From Cupriavidus basilensis (GTDB lineage Bacteria > Pseudomonadota > Gammaproteobacteria > Burkholderiales > Burkholderiaceae): a stretch of 64,000 nt of DNA. The stretch covers positions 372,001 to 436,000 of the forward strand of contig NZ_CP010537.1 in NCBI RefSeq assembly GCF_000832305.1. Direction: 5' to 3'. Positions 1 to 7,845 of the stretch are shown piece by piece; positions within the stretch are counted from its first letter, which is position 1; every line of letters begins with the position of its first letter. The notes below the pieces were generated by a model. That model was not told where the DNA came from. It ran no database searches and saw nothing but the letters and a program-made list of their open reading frames with translations. Position numbers and translations under genes: made by a program.

Positions 1-1
1 G

Positions 2-784
2 GTGCTGGCGGCCGGCCGCGGCACCGGCCTGGAGCCCCTCACCGAGGACCGTCCCAAGGTCATGCTGCCCGTGGCCGGCAAGCCGCTGCTGCGCTGGCTG
101 GTGGACGCGTTCAAGAAGCAGTCGATCAACGACATCACCGTGGTGGGCGGCTACCAGGCCAAGGCCATCGACACGGCCGGCATCAAGCTGGTGGTCAACG
201 AGCAGTACGCCCAGACCGGCGAGCTGGCCTCGCTGGCGTGTGCCGTTGACGGATTGCAGACGGATACCGTGATCGCCTACGGCGACCTGCTGTTTCGCAG
301 CTATATCCTGCGCGACCTGCTCGAGAGCGACGCGCCGTTCAGCGTAGTGGTGGACTCGTCGCTGACCACGGAGTCGAACCAGAGCGTGCGCGACTTCGCC
401 TATTGCTCCGCGCCCGACGACCGCGACCTGTTCGGCCAGAAGATCCTGCTGCGCCATGTGTCGAGCAAGGGCCAGGAGCCGGGCGCAGGTCAGGCCCAGG
501 CACCGCACGGCCGCTGGATCGGCCTGCTGAACGTGCGCGGCGAGGGCCGCGTGCGCCTGCAGAAGCTGGTTGCCGAACTGCGCAAGCGCGACGACTTCAA
601 CACGCTGGACATGCCCGCGCTGCTTAACGCGCTGGTCGAAGCCGGTGAACAGATCGAAGTGAAGTATGTGCACGGCCACTGGCGCGGCGTGAACGACCTC
701 GACGACTTCCGCCGCGCGGGCGATTTCGCGCATACGCAGACACCGTTTGCGGTCGGCGGCACGGACGCAGAGGAAGCCCGATGA
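2..784 (+). CDS. Nucleotidyltransferase domain of phosphonate biosynthesis enzyme, 5' end outside window
   Basis: The protein begins before the window; 260 residues are visible. It opens with the nucleotidyltransferase signature AAGRGTGLEPLT-x3-PKVMLP, in which the Arg usual after GT is Gly, followed by the GKPLL sugar-nucleotidyltransferase block and the acidic YGDLLF motif. In phosphonate pathways such cytidylyltransferase domains activate the phosphonate as a CMP ester and are often fused to phosphoenolpyruvate mutase, so the missing N-terminal part may be PEP mutase (inference). The stop overlaps the start of the next gene by four bases (ATGA), indicating translational coupling. The domain class is clear; the exact substrate is not. 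Confidence 0.8.
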   Translation: MLAAGRGTGLEPLTEDRPKVMLPVAGKPLLRWLVDAFKKQSINDITVVGGYQAKAIDTAGIKLVVNEQYAQTGELASLACAVDGLQTDTVIAYGDLLFRSYILRDLLESDAPFSVVVDSSLTTESNQSVRDFAYCSAPDDRDLFGQKILLRHVSSKGQEPGAGQAQAPHGRWIGLLNVRGEGRVRLQKLVAELRKRDDFNTLDMPALLNALVEAGEQIEVKYVHGHWRGVNDLDDFRRAGDFAHTQTPFAVGGTDAEEAR

Positions 785-1962
785 TCGAAGCGGCACAGTT
801 TGTCGAGGCCGCACGTGCGCGCGGCTTCGACTGGTATGCCGGGGTGCCCTGCTCGTATCTCACGCCGTTCATCAACTACGTGATGCAGGATCCATCGCTG
901 CACTACGTGTCGGCGGCGAACGAAGGCGATGCGGTGGCGCTGATCGCCGGCGTGACGCTGGGCGCGCAGGGCGGGCGCCGTGGCGTCACCATGATGCAGA
1001 ACTCCGGCCTGGGCAATGCGGTCAGCCCGCTGACCTCGCTCACGTGGACGTTTCGCCTGCCGCAGTTGCTGATCGTGACCTGGCGCGGGCAGCCGGGCGT
1101 GGCTGACGAACCGCAGCACGCGCTGATGGGCCCGGTCACCCCGACGATGCTCGATACCATGGAGATCCCGTGGGAAACCTTCCCGACCGACCCGGCCGAG
1201 GTTGGCCCGGCGCTGGATCGCGCGGTGGCGCATATGGATGCCACCGGCCGTCCGTACGCGCTGGTGATGCAAAAGGGCAGCGTCGCGCCGTATGCGCTCA
1301 AGCAGCAGGAGCAGCCCGCGCTGCGCCCCAAGTGCACGCCGCAGTCGGAGGCGCGGGGCGCTTCGCGCGATGGCCTGCCTACGCGCCGCGACGCGCTGCA
1401 ACGCGTGATCGCGCATACGCCAACGGACAAGACCGTGGTGCTGGCATCGACCGGATTCTGCGGGCGTGAGCTTTACGCGCTCGACGACCGTGCCAACCAG
1501 CTCTACATGGTGGGTTCGATGGGCTGCCTCACGCCGTTCGCGCTAGGCCTTGCGCTCGCGCGTCCGGACCTCAACGTGGTCGCCGTGGACGGCGACGGCG
1601 CGGCGCTCATGCGCATGGGCGTGTTCGCCACGCTCGGCGCCTATGGCCCGGGCAACCTCACGCATGTGCTGCTCGACAACGGCGCCCATGACTCCACCGG
1701 CGGACAGGCGACCGTGTCGCACCATGTCTCGTTTGCCGGCGTGGCGTCCGCCTGCGGCTACGCGTCGGCGGCCGAGGGCGACCAGCTCGACCTGCTCGAC
1801 CAGACGCTCACGGCTGCGCCAGCGAGCGCCGCCGGCCCGCGTTTTGTCGCGCTGACGATCAGCGCAGGCACGCCGGACGGCCTGCCGCGCCCGACCATCA
1901 CCCCGGTCGATGTGAAGACGCGCCTGGCGCGACACATCGGTGCCGACCAAGGAGGGAAGTAA
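781..1962 (+). CDS. aepY: Phosphonopyruvate decarboxylase
   Basis: This 393-residue thiamine diphosphate enzyme decarboxylates phosphonopyruvate to phosphonoacetaldehyde, the irreversible step that pulls the PEP mutase equilibrium towards C-P bond formation. The N-terminal TPP half carries the catalytic Glu at residue 48 (AANEGDAVAL). The C-terminal half has the diphosphate/Mg motif beginning GDG at residues 271-273 and ending in the Asn near residue 300 (LLDNGAHDSTGG). Length fits the family. It overlaps the upstream nucleotidyltransferase by 4 nt and abuts the transaminase, so the three are one operon. Cytosolic. The family is confident; sulfopyruvate decarboxylase is the nearest alternative and is disfavoured by the neighbours. 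Confidence 0.9.
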   Translation: MIEAAQFVEAARARGFDWYAGVPCSYLTPFINYVMQDPSLHYVSAANEGDAVALIAGVTLGAQGGRRGVTMMQNSGLGNAVSPLTSLTWTFRLPQLLIVTWRGQPGVADEPQHALMGPVTPTMLDTMEIPWETFPTDPAEVGPALDRAVAHMDATGRPYALVMQKGSVAPYALKQQEQPALRPKCTPQSEARGASRDGLPTRRDALQRVIAHTPTDKTVVLASTGFCGRELYALDDRANQLYMVGSMGCLTPFALGLALARPDLNVVAVDGDGAALMRMGVFATLGAYGPGNLTHVLLDNGAHDSTGGQATVSHHVSFAGVASACGYASAAEGDQLDLLDQTLTAAPASAAGPRFVALTISAGTPDGLPRPTITPVDVKTRLARHIGADQGGK

Positions 1963-3027
1963 ATGCTGCTACTCAATCCGGGCCCCGTTACCCTGTCAGA
2001 ACGTGTCCGCCAAAGCTTGCTGCAGCCCGACCTGTGCCACCGCGAAAGCGAGTTCTTTGACCTGCAGGACGAAGCCCGTGCACGCCTGCTGGACATCTAC
2101 GAGCTGGATCCCGCCGAGTGGGCCGCGGTCCTGATGACCGGCTCCGGCACGGCGGCGGTGGAGAGCATGATCGCCGCGCTGGTGCCCGAGCAAGGCAAGC
2201 TGCTGATCGTCCAGAACGGCGTGTACGGCGAGCGCATCACGCAGATCGCCACGCAGTACCGCATCGCCCATGAGGTCGTTGCGCACGACTGGATGCAGGC
2301 GCCTGACCTTGCCCGCATTGCCGCCGCGCTCGACGCGGACCGCGCGATCACGCACGTGGCGGTGATCCATCATGAAACCACCACAGGCCGCCTGAATGAC
2401 CTCCAGGCGCTGGACGCACTGTGCCGCGTGCGGGATGTACGCTTGCTGGTGGATGGCGTGAGCAGCTTCGGCGCCGAGGCGATCGATTTCGGCGGCAGCA
2501 TTGCCGCGGTGGCGGCCACGGCCAACAAGTGCTTGCACGGCGTGCCGGGCGCATCGTTCGTCATTGTGCGGCGCAGCGCGCTGGAGCAAGCCGCCAGCCG
2601 GACGTACTACCTGGATCTCGGGCGGCTCGCGCGCTTGCAGGACCAGCGCAATACACCGTTTACGCCGTCGGTACATGCCTATTACGCGCTGGTGGAAGCG
2701 CTGCGCGAACTGGAGGACGAGGGTGGCTGGCGCGCCCGCCATGCGCGCTATGCGGCCCTTGCGGAACGCGCGCGCGCCGGGCTCGAGGCCTTGGGCATGC
2801 CGGCCCTGTGGCCGTCGGAACAGTCCTCGGTGGTGCTGCGGGCCTACCGCTTGCCGGCCCGCTTGTCGTATCCCCAGCTGCACGACGGCCTGAAGGAACG
2901 CGGCTTTGTCATCTATGCGGGGCAGGGCGGACTATCGGCCGAGTTGTTCCGCATTTCCACCATGGGCAATATCCAGCTGGATGACATCGAGCGCTTGCTG
3001 CAGGGTTTCAAGGCGCTGACGCAGTAA
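1963..3027 (+). CDS. phnW: 2-aminoethylphosphonate--pyruvate transaminase
   Basis: A 354-residue class V PLP aminotransferase interconverting phosphonoacetaldehyde/alanine and 2-aminoethylphosphonate/pyruvate. It starts LLLNPGPVTLSERV, typical of PhnW, has the aspartate segment LLVDGVSSFGAE and the Schiff-base lysine at residue 189 in TANKCLHGVPG. The ATG follows the decarboxylase stop directly, with an AAGGAGG ribosome site just inside the upstream gene. Coupled to a decarboxylase rather than to phosphonatase, it most likely runs in the biosynthetic direction, making 2-aminoethylphosphonate for a phosphonolipid, polysaccharide or small molecule. A strong hairpin follows the gene. Confidence 0.9.
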   Translation: MLLLNPGPVTLSERVRQSLLQPDLCHRESEFFDLQDEARARLLDIYELDPAEWAAVLMTGSGTAAVESMIAALVPEQGKLLIVQNGVYGERITQIATQYRIAHEVVAHDWMQAPDLARIAAALDADRAITHVAVIHHETTTGRLNDLQALDALCRVRDVRLLVDGVSSFGAEAIDFGGSIAAVAATANKCLHGVPGASFVIVRRSALEQAASRTYYLDLGRLARLQDQRNTPFTPSVHAYYALVEALRELEDEGGWRARHARYAALAERARAGLEALGMPALWPSEQSSVVLRAYRLPARLSYPQLHDGLKERGFVIYAGQGGLSAELFRISTMGNIQLDDIERLLQGFKALTQ

Positions 3028-3035
3028 TTGCCTGT

Positions 3036-3062
3036 TGGCCGGTGCGTGGTACGCGCCGGCCA
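3036..3062 (+). terminator. Hairpin after phosphonate operon
   Basis: Twelve-base arms TGGCCGGTGCGT and ACGCGCCGGCCA pair with one G-U and a three-base loop, nine bases after the phnW stop. The T run downstream is poor, so it may act as a 3' stabilising hairpin or a weak intrinsic terminator. Confidence 0.55.
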
Positions 3063-3173
3063 CTGTCGTTTCCGTCATTTTATTTTTGGCGGCAAAGCAC
3101 TAGCATTAGGCAAGAGATGCGGGTACCCCGGGCCCCCGGGGCGAGCGCATCTTGTTCGTGGAGGATCATTGCG

Positions 3174-3872
3174 ATGCCTCGCCCTTTCCGCTTTCGCTTT
3201 CGCCTTCGCTTTGCCACTGCGGGATGCAATGCCGCCGTGCTCGCGGTTTGCGCCGGCTTTATCTTTGTCCTTGGTGCATCCTTGCCCATCACCGCGCCGG
3301 CCGCGACACCTGGCGAGAGCCCTGCAGCCGCAGGCGTTGACCGCTCCTCGCCGGACCGCATGGTCCGCGCCGCCGTCGAAGGCGTGCTCACCACCATTCA
3401 AGCCAACGCCGACACCCGTAACGGCGATCTGGACAAGATCACGGCCGTGGTGCGCCGGCAGTTCCTGCCTTACACCGATTTTCAGCGCACTACCCGGCTT
3501 GCGGTCGGCAGCGCCTGGCGCGGTGCCACGCCTGAGCAGCAGAGGCAGCTTTACGAGCAGTTCCAGACGCTGCTGGTGCGCAGCTACGCCTTATCCCTTT
3601 CACAAGTGCGCGAGCAGACGCTGAAGTTTCGCTACAAGGCGCCGCGGACCGCGGGAAAGGATGTAGTGGTGGAGACCAGCGTGATCAATAACGGGGATGA
3701 GGTGCGGATCGATTATCGGCTGCAGCGGGGCGCGGCGGGGTGGTCGATTTACGATATCAATATGAGCGGGGCTTGGCTGATTGAGATTTATCGCAAGCAG
3801 TTTGCGGATATTGTGGCTAAGGGGGGGATTGATGGGTTGGTCAAATATCTGGCTAGTCATAATGCGGCGTGA
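3174..3872 (+). CDS. MlaC/Ttg2D-family secreted lipid-binding protein
   Basis: A 232-residue exported protein of the toluene-tolerance Ttg2/MlaC family, periplasmic carriers of phospholipid (or hopanoid, in HpnM) between membranes. The start at 3174 has a GGAGG site nine bases upstream; longer in-frame starts lack one. Residues 1 to about 44 are a basic, hydrophobic export signal ending near PITAPAA. The mature part has the family pattern: RMVRAAVEGVLTTI, a FLPYTDFQRTTRLAVGSAWR block, EQQRQLYEQFQTLLVRSYA and the C-terminal VKYLASHN. No mla permease or ATPase is adjacent, so this is a stand-alone member. Its last 20 bases overlap the convergent gene. Confidence 0.82.
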   Translation: MPRPFRFRFRLRFATAGCNAAVLAVCAGFIFVLGASLPITAPAATPGESPAAAGVDRSSPDRMVRAAVEGVLTTIQANADTRNGDLDKITAVVRRQFLPYTDFQRTTRLAVGSAWRGATPEQQRQLYEQFQTLLVRSYALSLSQVREQTLKFRYKAPRTAGKDVVVETSVINNGDEVRIDYRLQRGAAGWSIYDINMSGAWLIEIYRKQFADIVAKGGIDGLVKYLASHNAA

Positions 3873-5994
3873 GGTACCCCGCGTCATAGCATGACCCGAT
3901 GGTGCCTTCCTCAACCGGCTCTGATAGCAGATTATCGTTGGACAGCGATTCAATCAGGTTTTCCGCGGACATCGGTCGTCCCAGCAGGAATCCTTGCAGC
4001 GAGTTGCATCCCAGCCGCGTCAGGAACTCCTGCTGCTTCGCCGTTTCGACCCCTTCTGCGACGATATTCAAATTCAGCGTGCGCCCCAGCGCCACAATGG
4101 CCGAGACAATCGCCGCATCCTCGGTATCGCGTGACAGATCCCGGATGAACCCGCGATCGATCTTCAGCTCGCTCGCAGGCAGCCGCTTGAGGTACAGCAG
4201 GCTCGAGTAGCCGGTACCGAAGTCGTCGATCGAGATGCGCACGCCCATGTCGTGGAGCTGCTGCAGGATCTGCAGGCTGGCATCCGCGTCGCGCATCGCC
4301 GTGGATTCGGTGACCTCCAGCGTCAGGCAGCATGGCTCCAGCGCATGCCGGGCCAGGGTGTCGCGCACGGTCGCGATCAGGCTGGCGTGCCGGAACTGCA
4401 GTGCCGAGAGGTTGACCGCCATGGTCCACTCGGGGCGGCCCTCGTCGCGCCACGCTCGCATCTGCCGGCAGGCTTCGTCCAGGATCCAGTCCCCGAACGG
4501 CACGATCAGGCCGGTTTTCTCCGCGAGGGGAATGAACTGGTCCGGGGCGATCAGGCCGCGCGTGGGATGCATCCAGCGCACCAGGGCTTCCACGCCGACT
4601 ATCGGGCCGTTGGGGGCGGTGAGCTTGGGCTGGTACTGCAGGGTCAGCTCACGGCGTTCCAGCGCCATGCGCATGTCCTGCACCAGCTGAAGCTGCTCGT
4701 GCACGTTGGCGTTCATCGATGCTTCGAAGAAGCAGATGGTGTTGCGGCCCAGCGCTTTGGCGTGATACATCGCCGCGTCGGCGTTGGTCAGCAAGTCGTG
4801 CTGGAGTTCGCCATCGCCAGGGTACATGGCAATGCCGATGCTGGTGGACACGCGCAACTCGCGGCCGGCTACCTGGAAGGGCTCGCGCATGGCGCTCAGC
4901 ACCTTCTCGGCAAGGGTGGCGGCATCCGCCGGCTCGCTGACGCTGGCCAGCAGCACGAACTCGTCGCCGCCCAGCCGTGCGATGGTGTCTTGCGAGTGGA
5001 CATTGGCGCCGATGCGCCGCGCGACTGCCACCAGCAACTGATCGCCAATGGGATGGCCGTAGGCGTCGTTGACCGCCTTGAAGCCGTCCAGGTCCATGAA
5101 CATCAGGGCGAAGCGGCTCTTCTCCCGCGTGGCGCCCTGGATCGCCTGCTCGAGCCGGTCTTCCAGCAGTACCCGGTTGGGAAGCTTGGTGAGGTTGTCG
5201 TGCAGCGCCAGGTAGGTCAGTTCCTGGTTGGCTTCGGCGAGCGAGATGGCCAGCATGGAGGTGCGGGCTTCCAGGCGCACATCGAGCACCGAGGTGATCA
5301 AGGCAATGGCCAGCACGGCCAGCGTGACGACGATGATCACCACGGCCAGCCAGCCGGTGTCCATGCCGTCGCGCGCCGCGCCGCAGACGGCGCCGATCGG
5401 AAATTGCGCGGCCGCCATGCCCGTGTAGTGCATCCCGGCGATGGCAAGGCCCATCACCACCGAGGCGCCCGCCCGCAAGGGCCGCACCCAGACAGACTCG
5501 CGCCGCAGGTTGAACGCAATCCACAGCGCCGTGCCCGACGCCAGGACCGCAATGACCACGGACAGGACGAACAACGATGGGATGTAGTAGATACCCGGGA
5601 CCATGCGCAGTGCAGCCATGCCCGTGTAGTGCATGCCGGCAACGCCGCTGCCGATCAACAAGGCGCCGCCAGCCAGGCGCCGCCACGGCAAGGTTTCCCG
5701 GCCCACCAGCCAGAGCGCGAGCGCGGATGACGCGATGGCGATCAGCAACGAGGCCACGGTGATGGGCAGGTCGTAGCCCAGCGGAATCGGCAGGTGGAAC
5801 GCCAGCATGGCGATGAAGTGCATCGACCAGATGCCGATGCCCATGGCGCAGGCACCACCCGCCAGCCACCAGTGGGCCGCGCGTCCTTGCGCGGTGGCAA
5901 TGCGCCCGGCCATGTCCAGGGCGGTGTAGGAGGCCAGCATCGCCACAAGCAGTGAGAACAGCACAAGCAAACTGTTGTAGCTACCGGCGTGCAT
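3853..5994 (-). CDS. MHYT-GGDEF-EAL membrane c-di-GMP protein
   Basis: A 713-residue inner-membrane signalling protein. The N-terminal ~250 residues are an MHYT sensor with several helices and three motifs (MHFIAM near residue 58, then two MHYTGM), thought to bind a metal and sense O2, CO or NO. A GGDEF domain follows with intact RLGGDEF at about residue 342, then an EAL domain with VEALVRW at about residue 469 and the later DDFGTGYSS and KIDRGF motifs. Both catalytic signatures look intact, so synthesis and hydrolysis of c-di-GMP are possible. The start at 5994 (MHAGSYNS) has an AAAGG site and fits the first helix better than the upstream in-frame start at 6054. It converges on the MlaC-like gene with a 20-base overlap. 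Confidence 0.9.
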   Translation of the reverse strand: MHAGSYNSLLVLFSLLVAMLASYTALDMAGRIATAQGRAAHWWLAGGACAMGIGIWSMHFIAMLAFHLPIPLGYDLPITVASLLIAIASSALALWLVGRETLPWRRLAGGALLIGSGVAGMHYTGMAALRMVPGIYYIPSLFVLSVVIAVLASGTALWIAFNLRRESVWVRPLRAGASVVMGLAIAGMHYTGMAAAQFPIGAVCGAARDGMDTGWLAVVIIVVTLAVLAIALITSVLDVRLEARTSMLAISLAEANQELTYLALHDNLTKLPNRVLLEDRLEQAIQGATREKSRFALMFMDLDGFKAVNDAYGHPIGDQLLVAVARRIGANVHSQDTIARLGGDEFVLLASVSEPADAATLAEKVLSAMREPFQVAGRELRVSTSIGIAMYPGDGELQHDLLTNADAAMYHAKALGRNTICFFEASMNANVHEQLQLVQDMRMALERRELTLQYQPKLTAPNGPIVGVEALVRWMHPTRGLIAPDQFIPLAEKTGLIVPFGDWILDEACRQMRAWRDEGRPEWTMAVNLSALQFRHASLIATVRDTLARHALEPCCLTLEVTESTAMRDADASLQILQQLHDMGVRISIDDFGTGYSSLLYLKRLPASELKIDRGFIRDLSRDTEDAAIVSAIVALGRTLNLNIVAEGVETAKQQEFLTRLGCNSLQGFLLGRPMSAENLIESLSNDNLLSEPVEEGTIGSCYDAGYLTPHYD

Positions 5995-6167
5995 GGAAGA
6001 CCTTTCTGGATGTTGACTTGGACCTGCCTGGAGGCCACCCGGCGCGCGCGCCAAGCGAGCGCGCCAAGCAAGGCGCCAGTGCGCCCCTCATATCGACAAG
6101 AGGGCGGGCAAGTTTAGTCGAAACCCCAGAAAGATGGGAGCCCGGGGGGGCCAGCCGGCCCCCGGGG

Positions 6168-7493
6168 TTAGCGCCGTGGCTCGGCCTTCGGCACGCCCGC
6201 CCACATGGCGACGCCGCTGGCCAGCAGCAACCCTGCGAGCAGGTACAGTGCGTTGTCCATGCTGCCTGTGTGCGTCTTGATCTGCCCGATCACCCACGGG
6301 CTGACGATGCCGCTGGTAATGCCGATGCTGCTGATAAAGGCAATGCCGGTGGCGGCGGTGTGGGCTGGCAGGTGGCTTGGCGGCAAGGACCAGAAGATCG
6401 GCAGCGCGGCGAAGATCAGCACGCACGCGGCGGACAGCAGCGCGAGCATCGCCGCGAAGCTGGGCAGGTGCAGGGTCAGCAGCGCGAGCGCCAGCGCGCC
6501 GCCTACCGTGCAGGCTACGAAATGGCGATGCCGCTCGCCGCGCCGGTCGGAGTGGCGGGCAATCAGGATCAGGCCGACGGCGCCGACGGCGTTCGGGATG
6601 ACGGAGTAAAGACTGATGGACATCACATCGGTGATGCCGAAGTCTCGGATCATCAGGGGCATCCAGAAGCTCAGCGTCAGCGAGCCGCAGGTCAGTGCGA
6701 AGTAAATAAAGGCAAAGAGGTAGATGCGCGGGTTGCGCAACGCCTCGATGAGCGCGCCAAACGAGTGCGCGCGCGTGGCCTGTCCGGCCGGCCCGTTATG
6801 CGCGGCGAGCAATGCCTTCTCCGTGGGGGTGAGCCAGCTCGCCTGCTGCGGGCCATCGACCAGGAACACCGCGGCGACGAGCCCGAGCAAGATGGCGGGC
6901 GCACCTTCGATGGCAAACATCCACTTCCAGCCATAGAGCCCGAGCACGCCGGCCATGTCGCGCATGATCCAGCCCGACACCAGCCCGCCCAGCACGCCGG
7001 CCACGGCAACACCCGCGAAGAAAATGGCCATCACGGCAGCGCGCCGCCGCGCCGGGAACCAGTACGTCAGGTAGAGCACGATGCCGGGGAAGAAGCCGGC
7101 TTCGAACACGCCCAGCAGGAAGCGCAGCGTGTAGAAGTGCGTGGGTGTCGACACCCACATCATGCCGACCGATGCCAGGCCCCACAGCAGCATGATGCGG
7201 GTGAAGGTGCGGCGGGCGCCAAAGCGGGCCAGCAGCATGTTGCTGGGTACCTCGCACAGCACGTAGCCCACATAGAACACGGCGGCGCCCAGCCCGTACA
7301 TCGCATCGCTGAAGCCCAGGTCCTGCTTCATCTGCAGCTGGGCAAAGCCGATATTGATCCGGTCGAGGAAGGAGATAACGTAGCAGACAAAGAGGAAAGG
7401 GATGATGCGCAGCCAGATCTTGCGATAGAGCGCGTCTTCGTCGCAGGCAGCACGAGCCGGGGGCGCAATGGCCCCTGCAGAGGAAAAGGTCAT
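6168..7493 (-). CDS. MFS transporter, anion:cation symporter type
   Basis: A 441-residue, 12-helix major facilitator of the ACS family that imports organic anions such as aromatic acids, phthalate or tartrate. Family marks are YKIWLRIIPFLF, a first helix with SFLDRINIGFAQLQM, loop 2-3 ARFGARRTFTR and the GVFEAGFFPG segment in helix 5. The start is preceded by GGAGA. It is the last gene of a minus-strand group (MBL-fold protein, FAD hydroxylase, DUF2783, transporter), 101 bp after the DUF2783 gene, and is probably the uptake system for the substrate of that pathway. The ligand cannot be read from the sequence. Confidence 0.87.
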   Translation of the reverse strand: MTFSSAGAIAPPARAACDEDALYRKIWLRIIPFLFVCYVISFLDRINIGFAQLQMKQDLGFSDAMYGLGAAVFYVGYVLCEVPSNMLLARFGARRTFTRIMLLWGLASVGMMWVSTPTHFYTLRFLLGVFEAGFFPGIVLYLTYWFPARRRAAVMAIFFAGVAVAGVLGGLVSGWIMRDMAGVLGLYGWKWMFAIEGAPAILLGLVAAVFLVDGPQQASWLTPTEKALLAAHNGPAGQATRAHSFGALIEALRNPRIYLFAFIYFALTCGSLTLSFWMPLMIRDFGITDVMSISLYSVIPNAVGAVGLILIARHSDRRGERHRHFVACTVGGALALALLTLHLPSFAAMLALLSAACVLIFAALPIFWSLPPSHLPAHTAATGIAFISSIGITSGIVSPWVIGQIKTHTGSMDNALYLLAGLLLASGVAMWAGVPKAEPRR

Positions 7494-7594
7494 GGATTGT
7501 CTCCGGGAACGCGGGCCCGGCCGGGCCCTGGATGCCGACGTCTGGTGCGTATTGGCAATGAGTGGAAGCGGGCAGCGGGCAGCGCCCGTTGCGA

Positions 7595-7810
7595 TCAGGC
7601 TTGCGCGCCGATCTCCGGCGCCGCGCCCTGCCGCGCGAGCTCCATGGCGGCGGCGAGCGTGTCGTGGTTGCCGATATGATTTGCGAGCAACAGGATCAAT
7701 TGCGCATTGGCCGCCTGGCTCTGGCCGTCGTCGAGATCGCGGTGCATGTCGATCAGGGCTTCGTAGAAGTCGTCGGCGCGCGCCAGGTTGGGTTGGGTGT
7801 TGAGTGCCAT
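7595..7810 (-). CDS. DUF2783 small protein
   Basis: A 71-residue acidic helical protein (MALNTQPNLARADDFYEALI, then DLDDGQSQAANAQLILLLANHIG). This matches DUF2783, a small family found beside FAD aromatic hydroxylases in betaproteobacteria. It lies 35 bp downstream of the hydroxylase and in the same direction, so it is probably co-expressed and may be an accessory subunit or stability partner; no biochemical role is known to me. It has no signal peptide, membrane segment or cysteine pair. A longer in-frame reading upstream lies inside the hydroxylase gene and is not used. Confidence 0.75.
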   Translation of the reverse strand: MALNTQPNLARADDFYEALIDMHRDLDDGQSQAANAQLILLLANHIGNHDTLAAAMELARQGAAPEIGAQA

Positions 7811-7845
7811 TGCTGTCTCTCTGACTCGGAATGTCGCGGCGGGAT

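Noticed and set aside
3028..3173. Longer in-frame start (3042) for the MlaC-like protein
   Set aside because: The extension is basic and lacks a ribosome site, and the signal peptide would be internal; 3174 fits better.
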